DNA of 64,000 nt from Sphingoaurantiacus capsulatus (GCF_042648405.1 NZ_JBHRXV010000011.1:558001-622000), one strand, 5' to 3'. Numbered from the stretch's first letter, positions 6,758 through 16,020 are shown. Notes: a model not told the origin generated them from the sequence alone. Made by a program: numbers and translations.

Positions 6758-9700
6758 TCAGGCGAACGCGCGGGGCACGTCCATCGCGCTGAGGGAGGCG
6801 CTGCGCACGCTGGCAAGGCGCCCCAGCTCCTCCTGCACGTCGCCGTCGACGGTGAAGCCGCGCCCGAGGCTGAGGTTGGCGAAGCGATGGCCGGCGAGCG
6901 GCACGCGTACCTGCACCTCGCTGCGCCCGCCGAGGCGGGTTTCGAGGATGCGCTTGATGTCGTCGAGCGCCGCCGCCGTGGCGATATCGATGGTCAGCCG
7001 GCTGCGCTGGCGCTTGGCGGCCTCCGCCAGCGGGGTCATCCCGCGGACGGTGACGCGCGGCTGCTCCTCGCCCGGCCGCCACAGCAGCTCAGCGCTGACC
7101 AGCGAGGGTTCGCCCGAGCGCGCCGCCGCCTCGACCGCGGCCTGCGCTTCGTCATCGAAGCAACTCGCCATGTAATTGCCGCTGCTGTCGGTGAGATCGA
7201 TCAGCAGGTAACGCCCCTGCCGGCTGTTGCCGTTCTGCGGCGTGCGCCAGCGAACGCTCTCCACCATGCCTGCCATCGACGCCGAGGTGCGGCCGCCGCC
7301 GATCGGCCCGCCCGCCTCGCAGATTTCGGCGTAGGTGCGCGCGCCGTTCGCGTCGAGCACATGGCGCCACTGGTCGAGCGGGTGCCCTGAGAAGAAGAAG
7401 CCGAAGGCGTCCTTTTCCTGCGCCATCGTCTGCGCGAGATTCCAGTCGGCCTGGCGGGGGATGGCGAGGCGCAGAATTTCGTCGGCGGCGTCGGCGCTGC
7501 CGCCCCCGCCCTCGGCAGGACCGCCGAACAGGCTCGCCTGCCCGCTCGACTTCGATTCCGCCTGCTCGACAGCGATGCGCAGGATGACGTCGGTGCCGGC
7601 GTGCAGTTCGGCGCGGTTCCACGGCTCGAAGCCGTCGAAGGCGCCGGCGGCGACAAGGCATTCGACCTGCCGCTTGTTCAGCAGCTTGGCATCGACGCGC
7701 GACACGAAGGCGCCGAGCGTCTCGAACGGCCCGTTCTTCTGCCGCTCGGCGACCAGCTCGGTCATCGCCTTCTCGCCGACGCCCTTCAGCGCGCCGAGCG
7801 CATAGCGGACGGCGTAACGGTCGGGGCCGGTGCATTCGACGCTGAAGTCGGCCTCGCCCTTGTTGAGGCAGGGCGGCAGGCAAACGACGCCCGAGCGGCG
7901 CATATCGTCCATGAAGATCGCGAGCTTGTCGGTCAGCGCGATGTCATAGGCCATCGAGGCGGCGTAGAATTCGACCGGGTAATGCGCCTTCAGCCAGGCG
8001 GTATGATAGGCGACCAGCGCATAGGCGGCCGCGTGCGACTTGTTGAAGCCGTAGCCCGCGAACTTGTCGATCAAATCGAACAGCTCGTTGGCCTTGGTCT
8101 CGTTGATGTTGTTCGGCGCACAGCCGGCGACGAAGGTGGCGCGCTGCGCGTCCATCTCCGCCTGGATCTTCTTGCCCATCGCGCGGCGCAGCAGATCGGC
8201 CTGCCCGAGCGAATAGCCGGCGAGCACCTGCGCCGCCTGCATCACCTGTTCCTGATAGACGAAGATGCCGTAGGTCTCGGCGAGGATGTCTTTCAGCAGC
8301 GCGTGCGGGAATTCGATCTTCTCCCGCCCGTTCTTGCGCGCGCCGAACAACGGGATGTTGTCCATCGGGCCGGGACGGTAGAGCGAGACGAGCGCGATGA
8401 TGTCGCCGAAGTTGGTCGGGCGGACGGCGGCGAGCGTGCGCCGCATGCCTTCCGATTCCAGCTGGAACACCCCGACGGTGTCGCCCCGCTGCAGCAGCTC
8501 ATAGACCTTGGGGTCGTCGAGCTTCAGTTCGGCGAGGTCGAGATGAACCGGCTGCGAGCGCTTCGCCAGCAGCTCGAGCGCGCGCTGCAGCACCGACAGG
8601 GTCTTAAGGCCGAGGAAGTCGAACTTCACGAGGCCCGCCTTCTCCACCCATTTCATGTCGAACTGGGTGACGCCCATGTCGGAGCGCGGATCGCGGTACA
8701 TCGGCACGAGCTGCGACAGCGGCCGGTCGCCGATGACGACGCCCGCGGCGTGCGTCGAGCTGTGGCGCGGCAGGCCCTCCAGCCGCTGCGCGAGGTCGAG
8801 CAGGCGCCGTACCGCCGGCTCGCCCTTCGCTTCCTGCGCCAGCTCGGGCACGCCGTTCAGCGCGCGTTCGAGCGTCCACGGGTCGGTCGGGTGGTTGGGC
8901 ACCAGTTTCGCCAGCCGGTCGACCTGGCCGTAGGGCATCTGGAGGACGCGGCCGACGTCCTTCAGCACGGCGCGCGCCTTCATCTTACCGAAGGTGATGA
9001 TCTGCGCGACCTGCGCCGAGCCGTATTTCTGCTGGACGTAATCGATGACCTCGCCGCGCCGGGTTTCGCAGAAGTCGATGTCGAAATCGGGCATCGACAC
9101 GCGTTCCGGGTTGAGGAAGCGCTCGAACAGCAGGCCCAGTTGCAGCGGGTCGAGGTCGGTGATGGTCAGCGCCCAGGCGACCACCGAGCCGGCGCCGGAG
9201 CCGCGGCCTGGGCCGACCGGAATCCCCTGCCCCTTCGCCCACTGGATGAAGTCGGCGACGATCAGGAAGTAGCCGGCGAACCCCATGTTGTTGATAACGT
9301 TGAGCTCGAAATCGATGCGCTCGCGATAGGGTTGCGCCGCCTCGCCGGTGAGGCCCATGCGCTCCAACCGCGCGTCGAGGCCGCGATGGGATTGGTCGAT
9401 GAGCAGCTGCGCCTCGCCCTCGCGGTCGCCGGCGAGGCTGGGCAGGATCGGCGCGCGGGCGGGCGCCATCACCGAGCAGCGCTGTGCCACCACCAGCGTG
9501 TTGGCGATCGCCTCGGGCAGGTCGGCGAACAGCTCGCACATCACCGGCGCGCTCTTCAGCCAGAAGTTGCGGCCCGAGCGGCGGCGCTCCTTCGTCTCCA
9601 CATAGGCGCCGTCGGCGATGCACAGCATCACGTCATGCGCCTCGTGGAATTCCGGCCCGGCATAGGCGACCGGATTGGTCGCGACGAGCGGAAGATTGCG

Positions 9701-10288
9701 CTCATAGGCGAGCGCGATCAGCGCCTCCTCCGATTTCTGCTCTACGGACTCGTCGCAGCGCGCGATCTCGATGTAGAGCCGGTCGGGGAACAGTTCTTCG
9801 AGGTCGGCGAGATAAGCGAGCGCGGCCGTTCGCTGCTCCTCGGCGAGCAGCCGCGCCAGCGCGCCCTCGGCGCCGGCGGTCAGCGCGATCAGCCCCTCGC
9901 TGCGGCCGTGCAACGCACCCAAGGTCAGATGCGGCTCGTCGCTGCCGTCGCCGTCGAGGTGGGCGCGCGACACCAGCTCGATGAGGTTGGCGTACCCCGT
10001 CTCGTCCTGCGCCAGCAGCACCAGCCAGTCGAGCGTCGGGCGGCTGTTGCGATCGCCCTTCCCCGGCCGCGCCACGGCGACCAGCGCCCCCATGATCGGC
10101 TGCACCCCCTCGCCCTTGGCGTAGTCGGCGAACTCCATCGCCCCGAACATGTTGTTGCGATCAGTGACGGCGACCGCGGGCATCTCGAGCTTGCGGCAGG
10201 TCTTGGCGATGTCCTTCGGCTGCATCGCGCCTTCGAGCATCGAATAGGCGGACTGCACGCGGAGATGGACGAATCGCTGGTGAGGCAT
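6758..10288 (-). CDS. dnaE: DNA polymerase III alpha subunit
   Basis: Replicative C-family polymerase, 1176 residues from MPHQRFVHLRVQSAYS, which aligns with the usual DnaE N-terminus. A GTG 19 codons upstream is open but adds unconserved sequence. Order: PHP domain (1-~280), palm/fingers with GPGRGSGAGSVVAWAL and the catalytic PDFDIDF, tandem HhH, OB fold (AGMVESVRWRT region) and tau-binding tail. The PHP metal-site motif reads HLRVQSAYS, with Q where E. coli-like sequences have H (HLRVHSDYS) and A for D. The PHP domain is therefore unlikely to be an active proofreader, and fidelity should depend on a separate DnaQ. Confidence 0.97.
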   Translation of the reverse strand: MPHQRFVHLRVQSAYSMLEGAMQPKDIAKTCRKLEMPAVAVTDRNNMFGAMEFADYAKGEGVQPIMGALVAVARPGKGDRNSRPTLDWLVLLAQDETGYANLIELVSRAHLDGDGSDEPHLTLGALHGRSEGLIALTAGAEGALARLLAEEQRTAALAYLADLEELFPDRLYIEIARCDESVEQKSEEALIALAYERNLPLVATNPVAYAGPEFHEAHDVMLCIADGAYVETKERRRSGRNFWLKSAPVMCELFADLPEAIANTLVVAQRCSVMAPARAPILPSLAGDREGEAQLLIDQSHRGLDARLERMGLTGEAAQPYRERIDFELNVINNMGFAGYFLIVADFIQWAKGQGIPVGPGRGSGAGSVVAWALTITDLDPLQLGLLFERFLNPERVSMPDFDIDFCETRRGEVIDYVQQKYGSAQVAQIITFGKMKARAVLKDVGRVLQMPYGQVDRLAKLVPNHPTDPWTLERALNGVPELAQEAKGEPAVRRLLDLAQRLEGLPRHSSTHAAGVVIGDRPLSQLVPMYRDPRSDMGVTQFDMKWVEKAGLVKFDFLGLKTLSVLQRALELLAKRSQPVHLDLAELKLDDPKVYELLQRGDTVGVFQLESEGMRRTLAAVRPTNFGDIIALVSLYRPGPMDNIPLFGARKNGREKIEFPHALLKDILAETYGIFVYQEQVMQAAQVLAGYSLGQADLLRRAMGKKIQAEMDAQRATFVAGCAPNNINETKANELFDLIDKFAGYGFNKSHAAAYALVAYHTAWLKAHYPVEFYAASMAYDIALTDKLAIFMDDMRRSGVVCLPPCLNKGEADFSVECTGPDRYAVRYALGALKGVGEKAMTELVAERQKNGPFETLGAFVSRVDAKLLNKRQVECLVAAGAFDGFEPWNRAELHAGTDVILRIAVEQAESKSSGQASLFGGPAEGGGGSADAADEILRLAIPRQADWNLAQTMAQEKDAFGFFFSGHPLDQWRHVLDANGARTYAEICEAGGPIGGGRTSASMAGMVESVRWRTPQNGNSRQGRYLLIDLTDSSGNYMASCFDDEAQAAVEAAARSGEPSLVSAELLWRPGEEQPRVTVRGMTPLAEAAKRQRSRLTIDIATAAALDDIKRILETRLGGRSEVQVRVPLAGHRFANLSLGRGFTVDGDVQEELGRLASVRSASLSAMDVPRAFA

Positions 10289-10373
10289 TCGCCCAATTTC
10301 AACTTTTGGTTGATTTTGGCCAAGCGCTGTTTCGCGCTTATCCACAACTCAGTGAGACGATATGAGTGAAAGC

Positions 10374-11054
10374 TCAGTCCTCGATCTGGCCCTCGTGCAA
10401 GGTCACGATCCGGTCCATCTGCTGGGCGAGCGCCTGGTTGTGCGTGGCGACCAGCGCTGCCGAGCCGCGCGAGCGGACGAGGCGGAGGAATTCGGCGAGC
10501 ACTTTCTGCGCGGTGGCCTCGTCGAGATTGCCGGTCGGCTCGTCGGCGAGCACCAGCACCGGTTCGTTGGCGAGTGCGCGGGCGACCGCGACGCGCTGCT
10601 GCTCGCCGCCCGACAGCTGGCTGGGGCGATGGTCGAGCCGCTGGCCCAGGCCCAGATCGGTGAGCAGCGCCGCCGCCTTGTCGCGTGCCTCGGCATTGGT
10701 CCGCCCGAGGATGAGCTGCGGCAGGATGACGTTCTCGACCGCGTTGAAGTCGGGCAGCAAATGGTGGAACTGGTAGACGAAGCCGAGCTTTTCGCGGCGG
10801 ACGCGCGTGCGCTCGCCGGCGTTGTGCTTCTCGACGCGCTCGCCGGCGATGCTGATCTGGCCTTCGAAGCCGCCTTCAAGGAGGCCGACCGCCTGCAGCA
10901 AGGTCGACTTGCCCGAGCCCGAGGGGCCGAGCAGCGCAACGATCTCGCCGGGCGCGATCGACAGATCGACGCCGCGCAGCACCTCGATGACGACGCCACC
11001 CTGCTTGAAGCTGCGCGTCAGCCCGTCGGTGACGAGGACGGGGGTTTTACTCAT
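10374..11054 (-). CDS. lolD: Lipoprotein-releasing system ATP-binding protein
   Basis: ABC ATPase that powers extraction of outer-membrane lipoproteins from the inner membrane with its LolC/LolE-type partner encoded just upstream. The 226-residue product has Walker A LLGPSGSGKSTLLQ, the signature QLSGGEQQRVAVARAL, Walker B VLVLADEPTGNLD, and the H-loop VATHN. The chosen start MSKTPVLVTDGL overlaps the end of the permease gene by 8 bases, which indicates translational coupling. Confidence 0.94.
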   Translation of the reverse strand: MSKTPVLVTDGLTRSFKQGGVVIEVLRGVDLSIAPGEIVALLGPSGSGKSTLLQAVGLLEGGFEGQISIAGERVEKHNAGERTRVRREKLGFVYQFHHLLPDFNAVENVILPQLILGRTNAEARDKAAALLTDLGLGQRLDHRPSQLSGGEQQRVAVARALANEPVLVLADEPTGNLDEATAQKVLAEFLRLVRSRGSAALVATHNQALAQQMDRIVTLHEGQIED

Positions 11055-12294
11055 AGCGGAGCACCTGCACCGGATCGGTGCTCGCCGCCTTCCACGCCGG
11101 GTAGATGGTGGCGAGGAAGGAGAGCAGCAGCGCCATGGTGACAATGCCGACGACCTCGATCGGATCGGTCTTCGCCGGCAGTTCGGTCAAATAGCGCACC
11201 GACGGGTCCCAGATCTGCGCGCCGGTCAGCTTGGCGACGCCCATGATGATGTTTTGGCGATATTCGATCAGCGCGAAGCCCAGCACGGTGCCGAGCGCGA
11301 TGCCGAGGCCGCCGATGATGGTGCCAACCGACATGAAGATGCGCATCATCGCCGCACGGCTGGCGCCCATCGTGCGCAGGATGGCGATGTCCTTGGTTTT
11401 GGCGCGCACCATCATGATGAGCGACGACAGGATGTTGAAGGTCGCGACGAGGATGATGATCGATAGCACCCAGAAGGTGACGACGCGGTCGACGACCAGC
11501 GCCTCGAACAGCTCGGCGTTCATCTGTTGCCAGGTGACAATGACGCCCTTCGGCGCCACCCGCTGTTCGAGCGGCGCGAGGATCGGCGCGATGCGGTCGG
11601 GATCGCTGGTTTCGATCTCGATCATGCCGACGGCGTCGCCGAGGCGCAGGAAGGTCTGCGCCGTCTCCATCGGCATCACCACGAACGCCTTGTCATAATC
11701 GAAGATGCCGACCTCGAAGGTGGCGACGATGCGGAAGGCGACGATGCGCGGCGTGGTACCGAACGGCGTGACCTGCCCCTCGGGCGAGATCAGGCTGACG
11801 CTGTCGCCAACGGTGGCGCCGAGCGAATCCGCCAGCCGCGAGCCGATGGCGATGTTGTTCTCACCGGGTACGAGGCCGTCGAGCGAGCCGCGTCGCACAT
11901 TGTCGGCGATCACCGAGGTCTCGCGGATGTCGGCGACGGTCATGCCGCGCAGCAGCACGCCTTCGACACGGTTGCGGTAGGACGCCATCAGCGGCTGCTC
12001 GATCAGCGGCGTGGTGCCGGTGACGCCCGGCGTCTTCGCGATCTCGGCGCGCAGCGGCTGCCAGTCGGGCAGCCGGCCGCTGTAGCCCTGCACCACCGCA
12101 TGGCCGTTCAGGCCGAGGATGCGGTCGAACAGCTCGGCACGGAAGCCGTTCATCACCGACATGACGGCGATCAACGCGGCGACGCCCAAGGCCACGGCGA
12201 TGAGCGAGATCGACGCGACGAGGAAGATGAACCCCTCCCCCCTGCCCGGCAGCAGGTAGCGCTTGGCGATCATGCGCTCGTAGCGGGAGATCAT
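11047..12294 (-). CDS. Lipoprotein-releasing ABC transporter permease, LolC/LolE family
   Basis: 415-residue inner-membrane permease with the MacB/FtsX fold: a first helix at about residues 21-46, a large periplasmic domain (MacB_PCD, ~50-260) and three C-terminal helices around 270-295, 315-345 and 380-400. The opening MISRYERMIAKRYL and GEGFIFLVASISL are typical of alphaproteobacterial LolC/E proteins. Only one permease gene is present here, as in bacteria that use a single LolF-like homodimer instead of separate LolC and LolE; whether a second copy exists elsewhere cannot be seen. Starts inside the proS stop (ATGA). Confidence 0.92.
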   Translation of the reverse strand: MISRYERMIAKRYLLPGRGEGFIFLVASISLIAVALGVAALIAVMSVMNGFRAELFDRILGLNGHAVVQGYSGRLPDWQPLRAEIAKTPGVTGTTPLIEQPLMASYRNRVEGVLLRGMTVADIRETSVIADNVRRGSLDGLVPGENNIAIGSRLADSLGATVGDSVSLISPEGQVTPFGTTPRIVAFRIVATFEVGIFDYDKAFVVMPMETAQTFLRLGDAVGMIEIETSDPDRIAPILAPLEQRVAPKGVIVTWQQMNAELFEALVVDRVVTFWVLSIIILVATFNILSSLIMMVRAKTKDIAILRTMGASRAAMMRIFMSVGTIIGGLGIALGTVLGFALIEYRQNIIMGVAKLTGAQIWDPSVRYLTELPAKTDPIEVVGIVTMALLLSFLATIYPAWKAASTDPVQVLRYE

Positions 12295-13580
12295 GCGGTG
12301 AGCCGGGCCAGCGCTGACTCGATCGACAATTCCTCACGGTCGCCGCCGCCGCGGCGCTTCAGTTCGACCACGCCGGCCGCGACGCCCTTCGGGCCGATCA
12401 CGACCTGCCAGGGCACGCCGATGAGGTCCATCGTGGCGAACTTGGCGCCGCCGCGCTCGTCACGATCGTCGTACAGCACCTCGACACCGGCGGCGCTGAG
12501 CTTGGCATAGAGATCATCCGCAACCGCCGCGCAGGCGGCATCGTCGACGCGCAGGTTGATGAGGCCGACCTTGAACGGCGCGATGGCGTCGGGCCACACG
12601 ATGCCGTCCTTGTCGTGGCTCGCCTCGATGACGCCGCCGACGAGGCGCGATACGCCGATGCCGTAGCTGCCCATCTGCGGCACCACGGCCGAGCCCTCCG
12701 GCCCCTGCACCGTCATGCCCATCGCCTTGGTATATTTGTTGCCGAAGAAGAAGATATGACCGACCTCGATGCCGCGACGCGAGCGCAGGCGGTCGGCGGG
12801 GACCGGGCAATTTTCGACCTTGGCGTGCTCCTCGGCCTCCATCGCGTAGATGCCGGTGAGCTGCTCGACGGCGCCGGCGTCGGTGATGTCGACGTCTTCC
12901 AGCGCGGCGTCGTAGAAGATCTCGCTCTCGCCCGTCTCCGCGAGGATGTGGAATTCATGGCTGAGGTTGCCGCCGATCGGCCCGGTCGGCGCGCGCACCG
13001 GCACCGCCTTCAGCCCCATGCGCGCGAAGGTACGCAGATAGGCGACGAACATCGCGCGATACGATGCCTGTCCGCCCGCCTCGTCGAGATCGAAGCTGTA
13101 GGCGTCCTTCATCAGGAACTCGCGGCCGCGCATCACGCCAAACCGGGGTCGCGTCTCGTCGCGGAACTTCCACTGGATATGATAGAGGGTGCGCGGCAGA
13201 TCGCGGTAGCTGCGCACGCTGTCGCGGAAGATCGCGGTGATCATTTCCTCGTTGGTCGGGCCGAACAGCATCTCGCGGTCGTGGCGGTCGTTGAACCGCA
13301 GCATCTCCGGGCCATAGGCGTCGTAGCGGCCGGATTCGCGCCACAGGTCGGCAGCCTGGATGGTCGGCATCAGCAGCTCGACGGCCCCCGCCTTATCCTG
13401 CTCCTCGCGCACCACCGCCTCGATCTTGCGCAGCACGCGCAGGCCGAGCGGCAGCCAGGCATAGATGCCGGCGGAGGTTTGCTTGATCATCCCGGCGCGC
13501 AGCATCAGCTGATGGCTGACGATCTGGGCGTCGGTCGGGGTTTCCTTGAGGACGGGGAGAAAATAGCCGGAGAGTTTCAT
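12291..13580 (-). CDS. proS: Prolyl-tRNA synthetase, short (type 2) form
   Basis: Charges tRNA-Pro. The product is 429 residues from MKLSGYFLPVLKETP. Class II motifs are visible: motif 2 in FRDETRPRFGVMRGREFLMKD, and motif 3 in PQMGSYGIGVSRL. The C-terminal anticodon-binding domain follows. There is no YbaK-like editing insertion between motifs 2 and 3, which is the form usual in alphaproteobacteria (E. coli ProS has ~570 residues). Six extra upstream codons are open but the ATG at 13580 matches the family start. Confidence 0.95.
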   Translation of the reverse strand: MKLSGYFLPVLKETPTDAQIVSHQLMLRAGMIKQTSAGIYAWLPLGLRVLRKIEAVVREEQDKAGAVELLMPTIQAADLWRESGRYDAYGPEMLRFNDRHDREMLFGPTNEEMITAIFRDSVRSYRDLPRTLYHIQWKFRDETRPRFGVMRGREFLMKDAYSFDLDEAGGQASYRAMFVAYLRTFARMGLKAVPVRAPTGPIGGNLSHEFHILAETGESEIFYDAALEDVDITDAGAVEQLTGIYAMEAEEHAKVENCPVPADRLRSRRGIEVGHIFFFGNKYTKAMGMTVQGPEGSAVVPQMGSYGIGVSRLVGGVIEASHDKDGIVWPDAIAPFKVGLINLRVDDAACAAVADDLYAKLSAAGVEVLYDDRDERGGAKFATMDLIGVPWQVVIGPKGVAAGVVELKRRGGGDREELSIESALARLTA

Positions 13581-13714
13581 GGCGGCGGTATCTCGCACGC
13601 GCGGCGCGACGGTGCAACGGCGCTAAACCGCTGTGACATCACTGCCACAGTTTCGCCGAGATGGCGTCACGAGCGTGAAACGACCTTCGACTCCCACGAC
13701 AAAATGCCGTTAGC

Positions 13715-13816
13715 GTCCGGTCAACCGAGTCCAGCCAAGGGGTTCGGGGAGGAACGGTCGTTGAGGGGCGACCGCGGTGAGCGCCCGGATCGAAAGGTCC
13801 GGGCCGCTCCTGTTTT
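13715..13816 (+). ncRNA. Candidate small RNA with three hairpins ending in an intrinsic terminator
   Basis: Plus-strand segment opposite in direction to both flanking genes. It folds as GTTC-GGGGAG-GAAC (13742-13755), GGTCG-TTGAGGGG-CGACC (13756-13773) and a 13-bp GAAA-capped terminator stem. Both small loops expose purine-rich Shine-Dalgarno-like sequences (GGGGAG, GAGGGG). The start near 13715 is a guess from a weak TTCGAC at about 13687. No family was recognised. The orientation rests on CTGTTTT following the last stem on the plus strand, with no U-run on the minus side. Confidence 0.45.
13779..13816 (+). terminator. Orphan intrinsic terminator on the plus strand
   Basis: GAGCG (13779-13783) plus CCCGGATC (13784-13791) pair with GGTCCGGG (13796-13803) and CGCTC (13805-13809), giving 13 bp with one bulged C at 13804 and a GAAA tetraloop, followed by CTGTTTT. 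No plus-strand protein gene lies upstream of it, so it must end an antisense or small-RNA transcript if it is used. Confidence 0.65.
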
Positions 13817-13856
13817 GGGGCCTGGCGATCGAGCGGCTAGCGCCCTCACCCACCAT

Positions 13857-13878
13857 CAAAAATGCCGTCAGGATGACG
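13857..13878 (-). terminator. Intrinsic terminator after pyrG
   Basis: On the minus strand CGTCA-TCC-TGACG (13866-13878) is followed by GGCATTTTTG, a short stem with a T5 run, 20 bases beyond the pyrG stop. Confidence 0.5.
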
Positions 13879-13897
13879 TATCTCTGGCGAGAGGGCT

Positions 13898-15526
13898 TTA
13901 AACCAACCGGCTGTGCTTCATCGCGGCTTCGATGAAGCTCGCGAACAGCGGGTGCGGGTCGAAGGGCTTCGACTTCAGCTCCGGGTGGAACTGCACGCCG
14001 ATGAACCACGGGTGATCGGGCCGCTCGACGATCTCGGGCAACTCGCCGTCGGGCGACATGCCGGAGAAGGTCAGGCCGCTTTTCTCCAGCGCCTCGCGAT
14101 AATGGATGTTGACCTCATAGCGATGGCGGTGCCGCTCGCTGATGTCGTTGCCGCCGTAGATCGCCGCGACATGGCTGTTGCCGCCGAGCTTCGCTGGGAA
14201 GGCGCCCAAGCGCATCGTACCGCCGAGATCGCCGCCCGCCTCGCGCATCTGGCGCCCGAGCGGCCCATCCCATTCGGTGATCAGGCCGACGACGGGCTCG
14301 TCGGTCGGGCCGAATTCGGTGGTCGAGGCCTTTTCGAAGCCGGCGCAGTTCCGCGCCGCCTCGATGCAGGCCATCTGCATGCCGAGGCAGATGCCGAAGA
14401 ACGGCACCTTTCGCTCGCGGGCGAAGCGCACCGCGGCGATCTTGCCCTCTGACCCGCGCTCGCCGAAACCGCCGGGGACGAGGATACCGTGCATGGGCTC
14501 AAGTGCTGCGGCGACATCGTCGCGCTCGAACGCCTCGGCATCGATCCACTTCAGATTGACCTTGATGCGGTTGGCGATGCCGCCATGCACCAGCGCCTCG
14601 GACAGCGACTTATACGCGTCCTTCAGGCCGGTATATTTGCCGACGACGCCGATGGTCACCTCGCCCTCGGGGTTGACCAGCCGGTCGACGATATCGTCCC
14701 AGCGCCGCAGCACCGGCGGCTTCGCGTCGGTAATGTTGAAGGCGGCGAGTACCTGATCGTCGAGGCCGGCGGCATGATACTGCAGCGGCACCGCGTAGAT
14801 GCTCTCGGCGTCGAGCGCCGGGATCACCGCTTCCTTCGGCACGTTGCAGAATAGCGCGATCTTGGCGCGGTCGCTGTCGGGCAGCGGATGCTCCGATCGG
14901 CAGACCAGCACGTCGGGCTGGATGCCGATACCGCGCAACTCGGCGACCGAATGCTGCGTCGGCTTGGTCTTCAGCTCGCCGGCGGCGGCGATGTAGGGAA
15001 CGAGCGTGCAGTGGATGAACACCGATCCGCCGCGGCCCTTTTCGTTGTGCAGCTGGCGGATCGCCTCGAGGAACGGCAGGCTCTCGATATCGCCGACAGT
15101 GCCGCCGATCTCGCAGATCACGAAGTCGAGCCCGTCGATCTGGTCGCGGGCGAACGCCTTGATGGCGTCGGTGACGTGCGGGATGACCTGCACGGTGGCG
15201 CCCAGATAGTCGCCGCGCCGCTCCTTGGTCAGGATGTCGTAGTAGATGCGCCCCGAGGTGACGTTGTCGCTCTGCCGCGACGGCACGCCGGTGAAGCGCT
15301 CGTAATGGCCGAGGTCGAGGTCGGTCTCCGCCCCGTCGTCGGTCACATAGACCTCGCCGTGCTGATACGGGCTCATCGTGCCCGGATCGACGTTGAGATA
15401 GGGATCGAACTTGCGGATGCGGACCTTGTAGCCACGCGCCTGCAGGAGAGCCGCGAGACTCGCCGCCATCAGGCCCTTGCCCAAGGAGGAGACCACGCCG
15501 CCGGTGACAAAAATGAACCGCGCCAT
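13898..15526 (-). CDS. pyrG: CTP synthase
   Basis: Glutamine-dependent amination of UTP to CTP. 542 residues from MARFIFVTGGVVSSLGKG, the ATP-binding P-loop of the N-terminal amidoligase domain; DPYLNVDPGTMSPYQHGEV and CEIGGTVGDIESLPF are diagnostic. The C-terminal class I glutaminase domain has the nucleophile in FGICLGMQMACIEAA and the catalytic His in GVQFHPE. A 21-codon upstream extension is open but not conserved. No Shine-Dalgarno is apparent immediately before the ATG (the bases read TTTCCTCCC). Adjacent to secG on the same strand, a usual pairing in this group. Confidence 0.97.
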   Translation of the reverse strand: MARFIFVTGGVVSSLGKGLMAASLAALLQARGYKVRIRKFDPYLNVDPGTMSPYQHGEVYVTDDGAETDLDLGHYERFTGVPSRQSDNVTSGRIYYDILTKERRGDYLGATVQVIPHVTDAIKAFARDQIDGLDFVICEIGGTVGDIESLPFLEAIRQLHNEKGRGGSVFIHCTLVPYIAAAGELKTKPTQHSVAELRGIGIQPDVLVCRSEHPLPDSDRAKIALFCNVPKEAVIPALDAESIYAVPLQYHAAGLDDQVLAAFNITDAKPPVLRRWDDIVDRLVNPEGEVTIGVVGKYTGLKDAYKSLSEALVHGGIANRIKVNLKWIDAEAFERDDVAAALEPMHGILVPGGFGERGSEGKIAAVRFARERKVPFFGICLGMQMACIEAARNCAGFEKASTTEFGPTDEPVVGLITEWDGPLGRQMREAGGDLGGTMRLGAFPAKLGGNSHVAAIYGGNDISERHRHRYEVNIHYREALEKSGLTFSGMSPDGELPEIVERPDHPWFIGVQFHPELKSKPFDPHPLFASFIEAAMKHSRLV

Positions 15527-15627
15527 GGGAGGAAACCTATAGAATGAGTCGATCCGTTCGCGCCAGCCGCAGCGGCGCGTCCGAAACAAATTTATTGTGG
15601 ATAGATCGCGCTAACGAGCGATGAAGG

Positions 15628-16020
15628 CTATTGGGCGATCGGAACGTCGGCGGTCTTCTCAGCAGCCTTCTCGGCGGCCGGCGCGACAGGCACGAGGCCC
15701 GTATCGGTCGGATCGGCGAGCGGCGACACCTCGTCGGCAATCTCCGGCGCCGCCGTCGTCGGCGACAGATTCGGGTCGATCTGCCGCACCCGGCTCCCCG
15801 AGCTGTGCAGCACCGCGAGGATGATGCTCGTCGCGATGAAAGCAGTGGCGAGCCACGCCGTCGCGCGCGTCAGCAAATTGGCCGCACCCCGCGCCGTCAT
15901 CATGCCGCTGGGCCCCGCGCCGATACCGAGCGCCCCGCCCTCCGACCGCTGAAGCAGGATCACGCCGACAAGCGCGGCGGCGATGATCGTGTGGATGACG
16001 AGAATCAGCGTCGTCAGCAT
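15628..16020 (-). CDS. secG: Preprotein translocase subunit SecG
   Basis: Small SecYEG-associated membrane protein. The 130-residue product has two helices (about 2-24 and 52-75), the conserved LLQRSEGGALGIG loop between them, and MTARGAANLLTRATAW leading into the second helix. A Pro/Ala/Glu-rich cytoplasmic tail of about 50 residues (TTAAPEIADE onward) follows, making it longer than E. coli SecG (110). The start MLTTLILVIH is the canonical SecG beginning; 25 further upstream codons are rejected. Confidence 0.92.
   Translation of the reverse strand: MLTTLILVIHTIIAAALVGVILLQRSEGGALGIGAGPSGMMTARGAANLLTRATAWLATAFIATSIILAVLHSSGSRVRQIDPNLSPTTAAPEIADEVSPLADPTDTGLVPVAPAAEKAAEKTADVPIAQ

Larger units (their letters stand above)
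13581..13897. other. 317-bp intergenic region between pyrG and proS
   Basis: No convincing protein-coding gene. It holds the pyrG terminator at its right end, a strong plus-strand terminator (13779-13816) with two smaller hairpins in front of it (small-RNA candidate), two GANTC sites (13689-13693 and 13727-13731) that would be CcrM methylation targets, and somewhere the proS promoter, which I could not place confidently. Confidence 0.7.

Noticed and set aside
7601..10369. 922-codon plus-strand open frame opposite dnaE
   Set aside because: It is the antisense of a clearly conserved dnaE. The product is Arg/His/Ala-rich with no recognisable domain, as expected for GC-rich third-position bias.
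13632..13649. TGTGACATCACTGCCACA as a CRP-type site upstream of proS
   Set aside because: Only one half matches the consensus, and proS has no obvious reason for cAMP control.
12615..13901. 428-codon plus-strand open frame running from inside proS through the proS-pyrG spacer
   Set aside because: Mostly antisense to proS, low complexity, and crosses the small-RNA/terminator region.
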